Below are positions 13,344 through 13,525 of a stretch of DNA of 13,525 nucleotides, piece after piece. The notes under the pieces are model-generated. The model worked only from the letters and a program-made list of their open reading frames with translations, was not told the origin of the DNA and did no database searches. The translations under genes and the position numbers were made by a program. Location: NCBI GenBank assembly GCA_038226175.1, contig JBBRQP010000076.1, forward strand, positions 1 through 13,525. The letters run 5' to 3'. Source of the DNA: JBBRQP01 sp038226175. GTDB taxonomy: Bacteria > Cyanobacteriota > Cyanobacteriia > Gloeobacterales > Anthocerotibacteraceae. Positions within the stretch are counted from its first letter, which is position 1. Every line of letters starts with the position of its first letter.

Positions 13344-13525
13344 GGTATGGTAAAGAACCTCAGTCTTGTGAACCACCTGAGTGTAGAAGAATTAGAAAAG
13401 CGCTACCGCCAAGCAACGGACGGGGTGGAACGCACCCACCTGCAAATTATTTGGTTACTCGCTCAAGGCAAAACCACCCGTCAAGCGGCTGAACTTACGG
13501 CCTACTCCATTCCCTGGGTCAGAGA
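13318..13525 (+). mobile_element. Left (5') end of an IS630-family insertion sequence, partial
   Basis: The element begins after TA at 13318-13319 with inverted repeat ATACACTTTCCGCTT (13320-13334). This is the counterpart, 13 of 15 bases, of the terminal repeat at 121-135. The transposase start codon follows within 30 nt. The rest of the element runs off the right edge. It interrupts the secreted protein gene to its left. Confidence 0.82.
13347..13525 (+). CDS. IS630-family transposase, N-terminal fragment
   Basis: The frame from ATG 13347 runs off the window after 59 codons. It codes NLSLVNHLSVEELEKRYRQA, then DGVERTHLQIIWLLAQGKT and RQAAELTAYSIPWVR. This is the N-terminal helix-turn-helix region that binds the terminal repeats in cyanobacterial IS630-type transposases. 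The DDE catalytic domain is outside the window. An AAGG lies only 1 nt before the ATG, so the exact start is uncertain. A downstream GTG (in CTTGTGAAC) would also be in frame. Confidence 0.85.
   Translation, partial: MVKNLSLVNHLSVEELEKRYRQATDGVERTHLQIIWLLAQGKTTRQAAELTAYSIPWVR

Overview
The window looks like cyanobacterial chromosome. The evidence is a cyanoexosortase A gene with its dedicated partner, HpsJ-like membrane proteins, a DUF6761-type small protein, and IS630-type transposase ends resembling those common in cyanobacteria. I cannot name the genus. Genes are densely packed on both strands.

Layout. (1) 1-137: the 3' end of an IS630-family insertion sequence. (2) 241-3805, minus strand: a housekeeping cluster read right to left. 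It holds a coiled-coil protein, rpmA (ribosomal protein L27), an HTH protein with an acidic tail, thiG (thiazole synthase), a small membrane protein and panB (pantothenate synthesis). (3) 3881-5718: a divergent pair of sulfur-related genes, a CysQ-like bisphosphate nucleotidase (minus) and a tandem-rhodanese sulfurtransferase (plus), with an inverted repeat between them. (4) 5865-6658: two convergent small conserved proteins whose stop codons overlap. (5) 6702-11070, plus strand: a cyanoexosortase A locus behind a promoter that contains a perfect 14-bp palindrome. Gene order is a small KOW-like protein, the exosortase, its associated protein, then three tandem HpsJ-like paralogues. (6) 11067-12425, minus: a GPH-family sugar:cation symporter that converges on the third paralogue with both stops inside one CTAG. 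(7) 12528-12601: tRNA-Thr(UGU). (8) 12708-13343: a secreted protein gene cut by a second IS630-type element, which runs off the window.

How the parts fit together. Exosortases are membrane transpeptidases that process C-terminally tagged exported proteins and are usually tied to exopolysaccharide export. HpsJ is known from the hormogonium polysaccharide locus. The 6867-11070 block is therefore best read as an envelope or exopolysaccharide-associated protein-sorting module. No PEP-CTERM-like substrate is encoded here, so substrates would be elsewhere in the genome.

The most informative observations are: the three consecutive HpsJ-like genes; a 14-bp tandem duplication that appears to have cut a 30-residue acidic tail off the middle one; the palindrome overlapping the exosortase promoter; and the IS630 junction with inverted repeats and TA target duplication that truncates the secreted protein at the right edge.
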